From Undibacterium pigrum (GTDB lineage: Bacteria > Pseudomonadota > Gammaproteobacteria > Burkholderiales > Burkholderiaceae_D): a stretch of 49,975 nucleotides of DNA. The first letter of the stretch is position 1. Each line of letters begins with the position of its first letter. Below, piece by piece: positions 32,153 to 41,426 of this stretch. Location: contig NZ_QJKB01000002.1 in NCBI RefSeq assembly GCF_003201815.1, positions 822,224-872,198 of the forward strand, written 5' to 3'. Position numbers and translations under genes: made by a program. The notes beneath the pieces were generated by a model. That model ran no database searches. It was given only the letters and a program-made list of their open reading frames with translations, and was not told the DNA's origin.

Positions 32153-32796
32153 CATATTCACCGGATAATACAGCCGCATCCATGCAGCAACTTTTGCCCG
32201 CGTGGGAAGATACGGTACATGATGCGCAGACTGTCTTTCGTAGTTTGCTGAAAGCCTTGTCCGAACCTGGCACTATCCAGCGCATCAGGGTAAACCTGCA
32301 GGCACCTGCACCCTTGCATATGGCTACAGCCGCCGCCTGCCTGGCACTGATGGATTATGAAACCACAGCCTGGTTGGCAGATGAATTCGATAATGATGCC
32401 GTGCGCACATATCTGCGTTTCCATTGCGGCCTGCCGCTGGTGAGTGAAAAATCCTCTGCAAATTTTGCGGTACTGAGTAGCTCATTGCAGCAACTGGATT
32501 TGCAGGGCTTTGCTCAGGGCAGCATGACTTACCCTGACAAGTCTTCCACTTTGCTGATACAAGTCGATGATTTTTCTAGTGGCACTGAATATCAACTTAC
32601 AGGCCCTGGCATCAAGGACAAGCGCAGCATATACATCAGTGGCTTGCCTGCGGATTTTGTCAGCAAGTGGCAAGTCAATCATACCGCTTTCCCGCAAGGT
32701 GTGGATGTGATTTTTTGCAGTGGCGACGCAGTACTCGGCTTACCGCGCACCAGCAAGATAGCAGAAGTGCAGTCTGAGGAGTTGCCATGTACGTAG
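32149..32796 (+). CDS. phnH: C-P lyase subunit PhnH
   Basis: Structural subunit of the C-P lyase core, with the fold of PLP-dependent transferases but no cofactor. The 215 residues show QTVFRSLLKALSEPGTIQRI and CLALMDYETTAWL near the N-terminus. LSGPGIKDKRSIYISGLP-type phrase (here LTGPGIKDKRS) and FPQGVDVIFCSGDAVLGLPRTSKI at the end are standard PhnH features. It overlaps phnG by 4 and phnI by 10 bases. Confidence 0.95.
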   Translation: MTYSPDNTAASMQQLLPAWEDTVHDAQTVFRSLLKALSEPGTIQRIRVNLQAPAPLHMATAAACLALMDYETTAWLADEFDNDAVRTYLRFHCGLPLVSEKSSANFAVLSSSLQQLDLQGFAQGSMTYPDKSSTLLIQVDDFSSGTEYQLTGPGIKDKRSIYISGLPADFVSKWQVNHTAFPQGVDVIFCSGDAVLGLPRTSKIAEVQSEELPCT

Positions 32797-33950
32797 CCGT
32801 CAAAGGTGGCGAGAAAGCCATTGCCCAGTCCTATGACGCGCTGGCAAAAATGCGCCGTGGTGATACTACCGTACCAGAACTCAGCATCGCCCAGATACGC
32901 GAGCAAATGTCGCTGGCCGTGGCCCGCGTCATGGGTGAAGCTTCGCTGTATGACAAAGACCTGGCGGCACTCGCCATCAAGCAAGCCAGTGGTGATTTGA
33001 TAGAAGCTATCTTCCTGCTGCGCGCCTACCGCACCACCTTGCCGCGCCTGATGGCAACCGTGCCGGTAGATACCGCCAATATGCTGATACAAAGACGCAT
33101 CTCGGCGACCTTCAAGGATGTACCGGGTGGCCAGGTATTGGGGGCGACTTATGATTATACTCAGCGCCTGCTGGATTTTTCACTGGCGGCAGAAGCCATG
33201 AGTAGTGGCGATACTGAACCAGTTGCCCATGGTAATACAGAAGCAGAAGCTTGCCCGCGCGTACTCGACTTTTTGAATGCAGAAGGCTTGATCGAGCCTG
33301 AACTGATACCTGAAGATGATCCCGAGCCTTTTGACCTGACACGTGAACCTCTGCAATTCCCTGCCAGCCGCGCCCTGCGTCTGCAAAGCCTGGCCCGTGG
33401 TGATGAAGGTTTCTTGCTGGCATTGGCCTATTCCACTCAGCGCGGTTATGCCCGCAACCATCCCTTTGCTGGTGAGATACGTTATGGCAGGGTCAGTGTG
33501 CAAGTCGTGCCTGAAGAACTTGGTTTTGCCATAGACATAGGCGAGATCGATATCACTGAATGCCAGATGGTGAACCAATTCGTCGGCTCACAAAATGAAG
33601 CACCGAAATTTACCCGTGGCTATGGCCTGGGTTTTGGTCATTGCGAGCGCAAGACCATGGCCATGGGTGTCGTGGATCGCGCCTTGCGTGCCAGTGAGTT
33701 GAAAGAAGAAATCACTGCACCAGCTCAGATGGAAGAATTCGTGCTCTACCATGCCGACAATGTAGAAGCATCTGGCTTTTTGCAGCATCTCAAGCTGCCT
33801 CACTATGTGGATTTCCAGGCTGAACTCAGCCTCTTGCGTGGCATACGTGCAAGCATTGATGCCAAGGCTGCTGAAGCTGGCAAGCTGGAAACAGCAGATG
33901 AACAAGCAGATGAAGCAGCCGCTGAAAAATCAGGCAAGAAGGCAGCATGA
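32787..33950 (+). CDS. phnI: C-P lyase subunit PhnI
   Basis: Core subunit of the C-P lyase complex; with PhnG, PhnH and PhnL it transfers the phosphonate to ribose of ATP with release of adenine. The 387-residue protein starts MYVAVKGGEKAI and has the family motifs LSIAQIREQMSLAVARVMGEASLYD, TLPRLMATV and RRISATFKDVPGGQVLGATYDYT. SLARGDEGFLLALAYSTQRGYARNHPF and GYGLGFGHCERKTMAMGVVDRAL follow. The Lys/Glu/Ala-rich tail of about 30 residues is dispensable in appearance. It overlaps phnJ by 4 nt. Confidence 0.96.
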   Translation: MYVAVKGGEKAIAQSYDALAKMRRGDTTVPELSIAQIREQMSLAVARVMGEASLYDKDLAALAIKQASGDLIEAIFLLRAYRTTLPRLMATVPVDTANMLIQRRISATFKDVPGGQVLGATYDYTQRLLDFSLAAEAMSSGDTEPVAHGNTEAEACPRVLDFLNAEGLIEPELIPEDDPEPFDLTREPLQFPASRALRLQSLARGDEGFLLALAYSTQRGYARNHPFAGEIRYGRVSVQVVPEELGFAIDIGEIDITECQMVNQFVGSQNEAPKFTRGYGLGFGHCERKTMAMGVVDRALRASELKEEITAPAQMEEFVLYHADNVEASGFLQHLKLPHYVDFQAELSLLRGIRASIDAKAAEAGKLETADEQADEAAAEKSGKKAA

Positions 33951-34861
33951 TGATGGAGATGGACACCATGGAAACTCAGGAATATCAAGAGACCACTGCG
34001 CAAGCCGCGCCTGCCAGGACTGAGCCTGAAGCTGGCTATAATTTTGCCTATCTCGATGAGCAAACCAAGCGCATGATCAGGCGTGCCATTTTGAAAGCAG
34101 TTGCCATACCCGGTTACCAGGTGCCATTCGGTGGGCGCGAAATGCCCCTGCCTTATGGCTGGGGTACAGGTGGCATACAAGTCACTGCCGCCATCATAGG
34201 CCAGGATGATGTCCTCAAAGTCATTGATCAGGGATCTGACGATACCACCAATGCAGTCAATATACGTCGCTTCTTCCGTCGCACCACCGGTGTGGCAACA
34301 ACGGAAAAAACCATTGCAGCGACCGTCATACAAACCCGCCACCGCATCCCGGAAACCCCCTTGGCTGAAGGGCAGATCATGGTGTATCAGGTGCCTATCC
34401 CTGAACCCCTGCGCTGGCTGGAACCCAGCGAAACAGAAACACGCAAATACCATGCGATGGCCGATTATGGCCTCATGAGCGTCAAGCTGTATGAAGATAT
34501 CGCCAGGCTGGGCAAGATAGAAACTGCTTATGATTATCCCGTCATCGTCAATGAGCGCTATCTGATGCGCCCTTCACCGATACCCAAGTTTGATAACCCC
34601 AAGATGGATAAAAATCCCGCCCTGCAATTATTTGGTGCCGGACGTGAAAAACGCATCTATGCCGTGCCACCGTATACACCAGTGAAGAGCCTGGATTTTG
34701 AAGACTATCCTTTCGAAATAGAACACTGGGATCACCGCTGTGCCATGTGCGATGCGAACGACAGCTTCCTCGATGAAGTCATCGTCGATGACCAGGGTTC
34801 ACGCATGTTTGTTTGCAGCGATACTGATTATTGCCGCACTCGCAGGGAAGAGCAGGTATGA
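33947..34861 (+). CDS. phnJ: C-P lyase catalytic subunit PhnJ (radical SAM)
   Basis: Radical SAM enzyme that cleaves the carbon-phosphorus bond of ribose 1-alkylphosphonate 5-phosphate. The 304-residue protein has all four cysteines of the family: Cys265, Cys268, Cys290 and Cys296. Their spacing (3, 22, 6) equals that of E. coli PhnJ, where three bind the Fe-S cluster and one acts as thiyl radical. Other motifs are PYGWGTGGIQVTAAIIG and DDTTNAVNIRRFF. The first ~30 residues are a loose, acidic extension with several in-frame ATGs, so the true start may lie anywhere from 33947 to 33968. It overlaps phnI and phnK by 4 nt each. Catalytic residues appear intact. Confidence 0.96.
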   Translation: MMMEMDTMETQEYQETTAQAAPARTEPEAGYNFAYLDEQTKRMIRRAILKAVAIPGYQVPFGGREMPLPYGWGTGGIQVTAAIIGQDDVLKVIDQGSDDTTNAVNIRRFFRRTTGVATTEKTIAATVIQTRHRIPETPLAEGQIMVYQVPIPEPLRWLEPSETETRKYHAMADYGLMSVKLYEDIARLGKIETAYDYPVIVNERYLMRPSPIPKFDNPKMDKNPALQLFGAGREKRIYAVPPYTPVKSLDFEDYPFEIEHWDHRCAMCDANDSFLDEVIVDDQGSRMFVCSDTDYCRTRREEQV

Positions 34862-35652
34862 GCAATAACAATGTCAACAATACTTTGCCTTTGCTACAGG
34901 CACGCAATGTCAGCAAGTTTTATGGTGGCAAGACGGCGTGCGAACAAGTCAACCTGAGCCTGTATCCAGGTGAGGTGCTGGGTATAGTCGGCGAATCCGG
35001 CTCTGGTAAATCTACTTTATTGAATTGCCTGGCAGGTCAGCTACAGCCAGAGCAGGGCGAAGTCCTGTTCAATACCCGGGATGAAGGCATGGTCGAGTTG
35101 TTCACCATCAGCGAGGCACGCCGCCGTTTGCTGGCACGCACGGACTGGGGCTTTGTCCACCAGAGTGCCAGGGATGGCTTGCGGGTAGAAGTCTCTGCCG
35201 GTGCCAATGTCGGCGAACGCCTCATGGCCGTTGGTGCCCGTCATTATGGCCAGATACGTGCCGAGGCGCAGGACTGGTTGCACAGGGTGGAAATTGATGC
35301 GGCGCGTATTGATGATTTGCCGCGCGATTTCTCTGGTGGCATGCAACAGCGTTTGCAGATTGCCCGTAACCTGGTGACCAAACCGCGCCTGATTTTCATG
35401 GATGAGCCTACCGCCAGCCTCGACGTTTCCGTCCAGGCCCGTCTGCTGGACTTATTGCGTCAACTGGTTTCGCAATTACAGGTAGCCGCCGTCATCGTCA
35501 CCCACGACCTGGCGGTGGCGCGTTTGCTGGCTCACCGCCTCATGGTCATGCGTCAGGGGCAGGTAGTCGAAGAGGGTTTGACTGATCAGGTACTTGATGA
35601 TCCGCAACATCCCTATACCCAGTTGCTGGTGTCATCTGTCTTGCAGGCTTGA
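34858..35652 (+). CDS. phnK: C-P lyase complex ATPase PhnK
   Basis: ABC-type ATPase that binds the C-P lyase core rather than a membrane permease, 264 residues from the ATG at 34858 (MSNNNVNN). Motifs: Walker A GESGSGKST, the PhnK phrase TDWGFVHQSARDGLRVEVSAGANVGERLMAVGARHYG, signature FSGGMQQRLQIARNL, Walker B LIFMDEPTASLDVSVQA and the switch His in VTHDLAVA. The ATG overlaps the phnJ stop (ATGA). A reading from 34831 would only add residues inside phnJ. phnL follows after 7 bases. Confidence 0.95.
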   Translation: MSNNNVNNTLPLLQARNVSKFYGGKTACEQVNLSLYPGEVLGIVGESGSGKSTLLNCLAGQLQPEQGEVLFNTRDEGMVELFTISEARRRLLARTDWGFVHQSARDGLRVEVSAGANVGERLMAVGARHYGQIRAEAQDWLHRVEIDAARIDDLPRDFSGGMQQRLQIARNLVTKPRLIFMDEPTASLDVSVQARLLDLLRQLVSQLQVAAVIVTHDLAVARLLAHRLMVMRQGQVVEEGLTDQVLDDPQHPYTQLLVSSVLQA

Positions 35653-35659
35653 GGAACAC

Positions 35660-36379
35660 ATGTTGAAACGTATCGTTGTTGAAGGCTTGTCCAAAGACTT
35701 TACCCTGCATCTGCAAGGTGGACAGGAAATGTCCATACTCTCCAAAATAGACATGCAGGTGGATGCTGGTGAATGCGTTGTCATCCATGCACCCTCAGGT
35801 GCAGGCAAGAGTACCCTGCTGCGCTGCCTTTATGCCAATTACCGTGCCAGCAGTGGCAGCGTAAATATCTGGCACAAGAGTGATGCAGATGACGGCGGCT
35901 GGGTCGATGTGCAATCTGCACCTGCACAGCAGGTGCTGGCAGTCAGGCATAGCACCCTGGGTTTCGTGACCCAGTTCCTGCGTGTGATACCACGTATCAG
36001 TACACTGGACCTGGTAGCAGAACCCTTGCTCATGCGCGGCGTGGAAAAGCAGGCAGCTTATGAACAGGCAGAAGAATTATTGTCACGCCTGCGCATACCC
36101 AAGCGCCTGTGGCAAATTCCGCCTGCGACTTTTTCTGGCGGTGAACAACAGCGCGTGAATATTGCCCGCACCATGATTTGCGATTACCCCATACTCTTGC
36201 TTGATGAGCCCACTGCCTCACTGGATGAAGCCAATCGCGCCACCGTCATCGACATGATCAATGCTGCGCGTGAGCGCGGTGCTGCTGTCGTTGGCATCTT
36301 CCATGATGAAGTGGTGCGCCAGGCGCTGGCGACCAGAATTTTTTCCATCCCCGCAGCAGTCTCTTTGGTGGCAGCATGA
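35660..36379 (+). CDS. phnL: C-P lyase complex ATPase PhnL
   Basis: Second ABC-type ATPase of the C-P lyase system, 239 residues from the ATG at 35660 (MLKRIVVEGLSKDFTLHLQGG). Walker A is APSGAGKST, and the family phrases CLYANYRASSGSVNIWH and FVTQFLRVIPRIS are clear. Signature FSGGEQQRVNIARTM and Walker B LLLDEPTASLDEANR follow, and HD in GIFHDEVV supplies the switch His. TTGAGGAACAC precedes the start. The start at 35660 is favoured over an upstream in-frame ATG at 35594. The stop overlaps the phnM ATG by 4 nt. Confidence 0.95.
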   Translation: MLKRIVVEGLSKDFTLHLQGGQEMSILSKIDMQVDAGECVVIHAPSGAGKSTLLRCLYANYRASSGSVNIWHKSDADDGGWVDVQSAPAQQVLAVRHSTLGFVTQFLRVIPRISTLDLVAEPLLMRGVEKQAAYEQAEELLSRLRIPKRLWQIPPATFSGGEQQRVNIARTMICDYPILLLDEPTASLDEANRATVIDMINAARERGAAVVGIFHDEVVRQALATRIFSIPAAVSLVAA

Positions 36380-37521
36380 TGAACAGAATCGAAAACGCAC
36401 AAATTGTTTTGGCCGATGAAGTCATCAGCGGCTCCATGCTGGTAGAGCAGGGCAGGATAGCTGATTTGACAGAAGCCACGCGTGCTTCCAGTGTCACAGG
36501 TACAGATGACTGGCAGGGTGATTATCTTTTGCCCGGCATGGTAGAACTGCATACCGACAATCTGGAAAAACACTTGATGCCACGCCCCAAGGTAGTCTGG
36601 CCTACGTTACCTGCTATTTTGGCGCATGATGCCCAGATCGCTGCGTCCGGCATCACGACTGTGCTTGATGCAATTTCGGTCGGTGATATCGATTCTGACA
36701 GCCTGCGCAATGACAGCCTCGAATCATGCACCCAAGGTTTGCGCATGGCCGCAGACTCAGGCATCTTGCGGGCAGATCACTTCCTGCACATGCGCCTGGA
36801 ACTGGCAGAAGAAGGCTTGCTGGACATGTTCGCCCCTTATCTGCATGACGAGCGCCTGAAGCTGGTTTCGCTGATGGACCATACGCCCGGCCAAAGACAG
36901 TGGACAGACCTGACGCATTACCGTGTCTATGTATCCGGCAAGCGCGGCTGGAGTGAAGAAAAAGTCGATTCCATGCTGGAGCGTTTGCTGCTCAGGCAAG
37001 TTGCCTATGCCGCCTCCAACCGCCGCGCCATTGTCGCCAGTTGCCGTGAACTGGATGTGCCAGTCCCACTGGCTACGCATGATGATACGACAGTAGAACA
37101 TGTGGCTGAGGGTGTCGATGATGGAGTGACAATATCTGAATTCCCCACCACCGTTGCTGCTGCCAGGGCTGCCCGTGAACAGGGCCTGGGCATCATCATG
37201 GGTGCACCGAATATGGTGCGCGGTGGTTCACATTCCGGCAATGTCTCTGCAGCAGAACTGGCCAGACTGGATTTGCTGGATGTGCTGTCGTCAGACTATG
37301 TACCTGCCAGCCTTTTGCATGCGGCTTTCCTGTTGCAAAATGAAGGCTTTAACTTGCCCAAGGCAGTGGCGACCGTGACGCGTAATCCGGCGCACATGAT
37401 AGGTCTGCATGACAGAGGTGAGATTGCCGTGGGATTACGGGCTGACTATATGCGCGTGCGCGTGGTCAGTGGTATCCCTGTGGTCATGGGAGTATGGAAA
37501 GCTGGTAACAGAATAGCTTGA
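36376..37521 (+). CDS. phnM: alpha-D-ribose 1-methylphosphonate 5-triphosphate diphosphatase PhnM
   Basis: Amidohydrolase that removes pyrophosphate from ribose 1-alkylphosphonate 5-triphosphate before PhnJ acts. The 381-residue protein has LPGMVELHTDNLEKH with His59 and Asp61, ADHFLHMRLE, LMDHTPGQRQW (168-176), ATHDDTTVEHV, GAPNMVRGGSHSGN and LSSDYVPASLLHA. These are the canonical PhnM motifs, including DHTPGQ, which the paralogue at 30358 lacks. It ends the phnGHIJKLM operon, translationally coupled to phnL. A 25-bp inverted repeat follows the stop. Confidence 0.96.
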   Translation: MMNRIENAQIVLADEVISGSMLVEQGRIADLTEATRASSVTGTDDWQGDYLLPGMVELHTDNLEKHLMPRPKVVWPTLPAILAHDAQIAASGITTVLDAISVGDIDSDSLRNDSLESCTQGLRMAADSGILRADHFLHMRLELAEEGLLDMFAPYLHDERLKLVSLMDHTPGQRQWTDLTHYRVYVSGKRGWSEEKVDSMLERLLLRQVAYAASNRRAIVASCRELDVPVPLATHDDTTVEHVAEGVDDGVTISEFPTTVAAARAAREQGLGIIMGAPNMVRGGSHSGNVSAAELARLDLLDVLSSDYVPASLLHAAFLLQNEGFNLPKAVATVTRNPAHMIGLHDRGEIAVGLRADYMRVRVVSGIPVVMGVWKAGNRIA

Positions 37522-37535
37522 GCTAGCCTTGGTTT

Positions 37536-37604
37536 TTGTAGGAGCGGCTTCAGCCGCGAAGACCCTGCCGTATCGATCATTCGCGGCTGAAGCCGCTCCT
37601 ACAA
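37536..37604. repeat. REP-like perfect 25-bp inverted repeat
   Basis: TTGTAGGAGCGGCTTCAGCCGCGAA-type arm at 37536-37560 and its exact inverted copy at 37580-37604, 19-base spacer. Each arm also contains its own dyad GCGGCT-tc-AGCCGC. The motif resembles the dispersed GTAGGAGCGGC repeats known in Pseudomonas and Xanthomonas. It lies in the 103-base gap between the convergent phnM and ttcA genes and could act as a bidirectional transcript end. Confidence 0.9.
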
Positions 37605-37624
37605 GATATGCAATGAATTTTGAT

Positions 37625-38590
37625 TCAATCCTGATCCAGATGCAAAGAAATCACACCCGCAGCAGGTGTTGCACAAGGTTCATCATCAAAAGCGATGTCA
37701 CCATTCGGATTCGCCTCACCATCGATTTTCAAATCCGTGAAATTGAACAAATTCTTGTCCATCAGATGTGAAGGTGCGACGGTGGACAGGGATGCAAAAA
37801 TATTGTCCACGCGGCCAGGGAATTTTTTGTCCCATTCACGCATCAGCCCCTTGATTTGCTTGCGCTGCAGATTCTCTTGCGAGCCGCATAAATCGCAGGG
37901 GATGATGGGGAAGTTTTTGACTTCGGCATAACGTTCAGTATCAGACTCTTTGACATAGGCCAGGGGGCGGATGACGATGTGTTTGCCATCGTCGGATTGC
38001 AGCTTGGCTGGCATGCCCTTGAGTTTTCCACCAAAGAACATATTCAGGAAAAAAGTTTCCAGGATATCGTCACGGTGATGGCCGAGCGCGATCTTGGTTG
38101 CGCCCAGTTCATCGGCCACACGATACAAAATACCACGGCGCAGGCGTGAACACAGTGAGCAAGTTGTCTTGCCCTCAGGGATCAGGCGCTTGACTATGCT
38201 ATAGGTATCCTGGTTTTCTATATGGTAGGGTATGCCCAGTTTTTCCAGATAGGCTGGCAGGATATGGTCAGGGAAGTTTGGTTGCTTTTGATCGAGATTA
38301 ACCGCGACAATATCGAAATTGATGGGCGCACGTTCACGCAGGGTCATCAGGATATCCAGGAGGGCATAGCTGTCCTTGCCACCAGACAGGCACACCATGA
38401 CCTTGTCGCCTTCTTCTATCATATTGAAATCACCAATCGCCTGGCCAACCAGGCGGCATAAGCGCTTGTGCAGTTTATTGTTTTCGTAGGTGATTTTTTC
38501 TTGTGACTTGGCGGTAGTGGTGGCCGTGGCTTTTACTTCTGCCGGGGCATCCATCAATGTTTCAGTGAGTGTTTCATTAAGAGCGTGCAT
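37625..38590 (-). CDS. ttcA: tRNA 2-thiocytidine biosynthesis protein TtcA
   Basis: Iron-sulfur ATPase that adds sulfur to cytidine 32 of several tRNAs. The 321-residue protein has the PP-loop SGGKDS (69-74), the cluster cysteines Cys144 and Cys147 in CSLC and a third in PCDLCG near residue 235. Other family phrases are ALGHHRDD and [20 protein letters not shown]. An N-terminal extension of ~30 residues (Thr/Ala-rich) precedes the conserved core. It lies 9 bases after folB on the minus strand. Length and motifs agree with the TtcA family, not the related TtuA/Ncs6. Confidence 0.96.
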   Translation of the reverse strand: MHALNETLTETLMDAPAEVKATATTTAKSQEKITYENNKLHKRLCRLVGQAIGDFNMIEEGDKVMVCLSGGKDSYALLDILMTLRERAPINFDIVAVNLDQKQPNFPDHILPAYLEKLGIPYHIENQDTYSIVKRLIPEGKTTCSLCSRLRRGILYRVADELGATKIALGHHRDDILETFFLNMFFGGKLKGMPAKLQSDDGKHIVIRPLAYVKESDTERYAEVKNFPIIPCDLCGSQENLQRKQIKGLMREWDKKFPGRVDNIFASLSTVAPSHLMDKNLFNFTDLKIDGEANPNGDIAFDDEPCATPAAGVISLHLDQD

Positions 38591-38598
38591 GATAATGT

Positions 38599-38997
38599 TT
38601 AGATGTCAGTTTTGATCTTGAATACTTCTACGCCTACGCCTTCGCAATCTGGATAGACATCCGGCTTCATGGTAGAGATGCGCACAGCGCGTACTTTTGG
38701 GTGTGCCAGCATGATAGTCGCGACATCATCACACAGGGTTTCCTGCAGGTGGACATGGCCTTTGGAAATACGGTCGGCTATCGTGCAGCGCATGAAATCA
38801 TAATCGACGACTTCTTCCAGCTGATCATCTTTTGGTGTAGACAGGGCCAGCGGGATATACAGGTCCACATTGAAGAGCACGCGTTGCTCGCCCTTTTTCT
38901 CGAACTCATGCACGCCGATGTTGATGGAAATTTCATAATTGCGCAAGAACAGGCGGCGGCAGTCTGAGAGCTGGGGGTGGTGCAGGATGGATAACAT
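38599..38997 (-). CDS. folB: dihydroneopterin aldolase family protein
   Basis: Folate pathway enzyme that cleaves or epimerises dihydroneopterin (FolB/FolX fold), 132 residues from the ATG at 38997. Motifs are [35 protein letters not shown] (with the family I-G-v-h-e-x-E), VVDYDFM and the pterin-binding [13 protein letters not shown]. The residue pattern fits FolB; FolX (monapterin) cannot be excluded. A longer reading from 39090 adds residues unlike the family. It sits between a FolM-like reductase gene (13 bases upstream) and ttcA, likely in one operon. Confidence 0.9.
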   Translation of the reverse strand: MLSILHHPQLSDCRRLFLRNYEISINIGVHEFEKKGEQRVLFNVDLYIPLALSTPKDDQLEEVVDYDFMRCTIADRISKGHVHLQETLCDDVATIMLAHPKVRAVRISTMKPDVYPDCEGVGVEVFKIKTDI

Positions 38998-39010
38998 GGT
39001 GGTCCCGGGA

Positions 39011-39802
39011 TTAAGGTGAAATAGATTGGTTTGCAGTCGCCAGGAACATGACATCGCGCTGCAAGGGAATAAGGTGCTGGCCGCCATCAACGAGGATAGT
39101 AGTGCCGGTCATGGCAGGGCTGTCCGCCAGAAAACAGACTGTGCGGGCAATATCTTCAGGTGTGCTTGACCTGCCCAGCGGTGTGACCTGGTGCGCCTGC
39201 TGGAAATCTGCCGTGCTTTGATGGCCCGATTCCATGGTGATGCCGGGTGCAACGCCAACTACGCGCACTTTAGGGGCCAGTGCCTGCGCCAGTGTTGTCG
39301 TCGCACATTGCAGTGCTGCCTTGGACAGGGTGTAAGACAAAAAATCGGGGTTCAGGTTATACAGCTTCTGATCCAGCAGATTGATGACGCAGGTTTGTTC
39401 GCCATCTGCTGTTGCCGCATGCAGAGCTTGCGCCAGTATCACAGGGGCCGCCAGATTGGCATGCATATGCCTGACCAGGCTGGCGTGGCTGAAGCTGTGC
39501 ACATCATCTTCTGCAAATAGCGAGGCATTATTGACGATGCAATCTATCTTGCCCATGGCGGCTATCGCTGCAGGCAGCAAGGCACGTGTTGCTGTTTCAT
39601 TCGCGAGGTCGGCCTGTAAGGCAAGTGCACGACGCCCCATTGCCTGGATTTCTGTCACCAGGGTCTGTGCTTCTGCTGCTGAATTGCCATAATGGACAAG
39701 AATATCCCAACCCTGCCGCGCCATATGCAGGGCGATATGCCGCCCTATGCGTTTGGCGGCACCGGTGATCAGTGCTGTGCGGTTTGTGTGCTTATTGTTC
39801 AT
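39011..39802 (-). CDS. folM: short-chain dehydrogenase, FolM/pteridine-reductase-like
   Basis: NAD(P)-dependent SDR of 263 residues. The nucleotide loop TGAAKRIGR (14-22) has the Lys-Arg pattern of pteridine reductases and FolM (dihydromonapterin reductase). NNAS is the SDR mid-motif, and the active-site Tyr and Lys lie in YTLSKAAL. PGITMESGHQ and TILVDGGQHL end the protein in the usual SDR manner. Being upstream of the FolB gene supports a role in pterin metabolism, though this remains an inference from context. It starts 73 bases from the divergent methyltransferase gene. Confidence 0.8.
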   Translation of the reverse strand: MNNKHTNRTALITGAAKRIGRHIALHMARQGWDILVHYGNSAAEAQTLVTEIQAMGRRALALQADLANETATRALLPAAIAAMGKIDCIVNNASLFAEDDVHSFSHASLVRHMHANLAAPVILAQALHAATADGEQTCVINLLDQKLYNLNPDFLSYTLSKAALQCATTTLAQALAPKVRVVGVAPGITMESGHQSTADFQQAHQVTPLGRSSTPEDIARTVCFLADSPAMTGTTILVDGGQHLIPLQRDVMFLATANQSISP

Positions 39803-39875
39803 ATCTTGATGCTGCTTATACGTCGCTCATGGAAATTCTTGACAAGGATTACTGTGTTTTCAATACAATGCGGCT

Positions 39876-41045
39876 ATGCATAAATTATCTCTACCTGTGC
39901 CTGGCGATGATGCGCTGGCCGCTTCATCTGCCTTGCAACAACTGATTATCGACGACATCCATCAACATCAGGGCTGGATACCGTTTTCGCGCTACATGGA
40001 ACTGGCGCTGTATGCGCCTGACCTAGGCTATTACAGCGGCGGTGCCACAAAATTAGGCAAAGACGGTGATTTTACAACCGCGCCGGAAATGTCGCCGCTA
40101 TTTGGAGCCACCCTGGCCAGGCTGGCAAGTCAGTTATTCAGCCAAACTGCCGCCGAAGTCATGGAGTTCGGTGCAGGCACGGGCAAGCTCGCCCTGGATT
40201 TTTTGTCGGAATGTCAATTGTCTGGAATCGCGATAGAACGCTATTTTATCGTGGAATTGTCCGGCGAACTGCGTGCACGTCAGGAAGAATTGCTGAAAGG
40301 CTTTCCACAAGTGCAATGGTTGCAAAAAATGCCAGACTCTTTTTCTGGCATAGTACTGGGAAATGAGGTTCTGGATGCCATGCCGGTTGACCTGGTTATC
40401 AAGACGGCAGATGGCTGGCATGAGGTCGGCGTGGCGGTGGTCGATGAAGATAGTGCGCCCAGACTGATTTTCCGTGAACAGCCACAGGCATGCAGTTCAG
40501 ACAAGATTGCGCAAATTCCTTATGCAGATGAATTGCCGGTCGGTTATCTGACGGAAGTCCATGCGATCGCCAGTGGTTTCATGCACAGCCTGGCATCCAT
40601 GCTGCTCGCCAGCGGCAAGCCAGCAGCGGCGATACTGATAGATTATGGTTTCCCGGCGGCCGAGTATTATCATCCACAGCGCCAGCAAGGCAGCCTGATG
40701 TGCCATTACCGCCATCATGCCCACCCTGATCCCTTTTACTTGCCAGGTTTGCAGGACATCACCGCCCATGTTGACTTTACCGCCATGGCCAGGGCAGGTT
40801 TGTCGGCAGGGCTGGAGTTATTGAATTACACCAGCCAGGCCAGCTTTTTGACAGCGGCTGGCATAGCCGATGTGCTGGCGCGTACCTCACCAGAGCAAGT
40901 CATGGATTACCTGCCACAGGCTAATGCGCTGCAAAAGCTGGTGTCGCCAGCGGAAATGGGAGAGTTGTTCAAAGTGCTGGTCATGGGGCAGGGCGTGGAA
41001 TTGCCCGAAAATTTATTACGCCTGGACCGCAGTCACCGCTTATGA
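39876..41045 (+). CDS. SAM-dependent methyltransferase, MidA/NDUFAF7 family
   Basis: Class I methyltransferase of 389 residues in the COG1565/DUF185 group, whose mitochondrial member NDUFAF7 methylates an arginine of complex I. Visible features: GWIPFSRYMELALYAPDLGYYSGG at the N-terminus, the GDFTTAPEMSPLFG phrase, SAM-binding loop EFGAGTGKLALDFL and GNEVLDAMPVDL. DYGFPAAEYYHPQR follows in the last half. The bacterial target is not established. It stands alone on the plus strand between the folM and DUF2905 genes. It starts 73 bases from folM. Confidence 0.92.
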   Translation: MHKLSLPVPGDDALAASSALQQLIIDDIHQHQGWIPFSRYMELALYAPDLGYYSGGATKLGKDGDFTTAPEMSPLFGATLARLASQLFSQTAAEVMEFGAGTGKLALDFLSECQLSGIAIERYFIVELSGELRARQEELLKGFPQVQWLQKMPDSFSGIVLGNEVLDAMPVDLVIKTADGWHEVGVAVVDEDSAPRLIFREQPQACSSDKIAQIPYADELPVGYLTEVHAIASGFMHSLASMLLASGKPAAAILIDYGFPAAEYYHPQRQQGSLMCHYRHHAHPDPFYLPGLQDITAHVDFTAMARAGLSAGLELLNYTSQASFLTAAGIADVLARTSPEQVMDYLPQANALQKLVSPAEMGELFKVLVMGQGVELPENLLRLDRSHRL

Positions 41046-41106
41046 TGGCTGGGGATTTGATTTACATTGAAAAATTTCCTCGAGGTAACTTAAACGGGAG
41101 CAGGCT

Positions 41107-41304
41107 TTGTTACGCTGGGTATTAACCATCTTTATCGCCGTCGTGGTGTTTTCCAGCCTGCTGCCCTGGCTGGAAAAGCTGGGCATAGGCCGTTTACCGG
41201 GCGATGTGCGTTTTAAACTGTTTGGCCGCAATTTCTCCTTCCCTTTTGCCTCCACCATCCTGATTTCCCTGTTTGTCCTTTTGCTGGCGCGGATATTCAA
41301 ATAA
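41107..41304 (+). CDS. DUF2905 small membrane protein
   Basis: A 65-residue inner-membrane protein with two hydrophobic helices (residues ~4-22 and 47-62) on either side of a basic loop. The loop holds GRLPGDVRFKLFGRNFSFPF, the family's hallmark (L-P-G-D-i-r). It starts with TTG at 41107, supported by GGGAGCAGG just upstream; no ATG fits. Function is unknown. It follows the methyltransferase by 61 bases and may share its transcript. The palindrome at 41308 begins 4 bases after its stop. Confidence 0.88.
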   Translation: MLRWVLTIFIAVVVFSSLLPWLEKLGIGRLPGDVRFKLFGRNFSFPFASTILISLFVLLLARIFK

Positions 41305-41307
41305 GAG

Positions 41308-41426
41308 GCTATTTCAACGCTAATATGACTTGGCGTCCCCGGCTAGGCGTCATCAACGCAGACAGTACTTTAGTACCCAGGTGAGGTTTGGGAGATGCAA
41401 CGACGCCAGATTAGCGTTGAAACAGC
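41308..41426. repeat. long imperfect palindrome with GTACTTTAGTAC centre
   Basis: The outer arms GCTATTTCAACGCTAAT (41308-41324) and, on the other strand, GCTGTTTCAACGCTAAT (41426-41410) match at 16 of 17 positions. GTACTTTAGTAC at 41365-41376 is the centre. The plan is as in 12048 and 24880, but the arm sequences differ. After it, 41427-41624 has no gene; TATAAT at 41512-41517 may be a -10 box for the next operon. Confidence 0.7.

Noticed and set aside
33803..34453. 216-codon minus-strand frame inside phnI/phnJ
   Set aside because: Shadow of the C-P lyase genes, which are certain.
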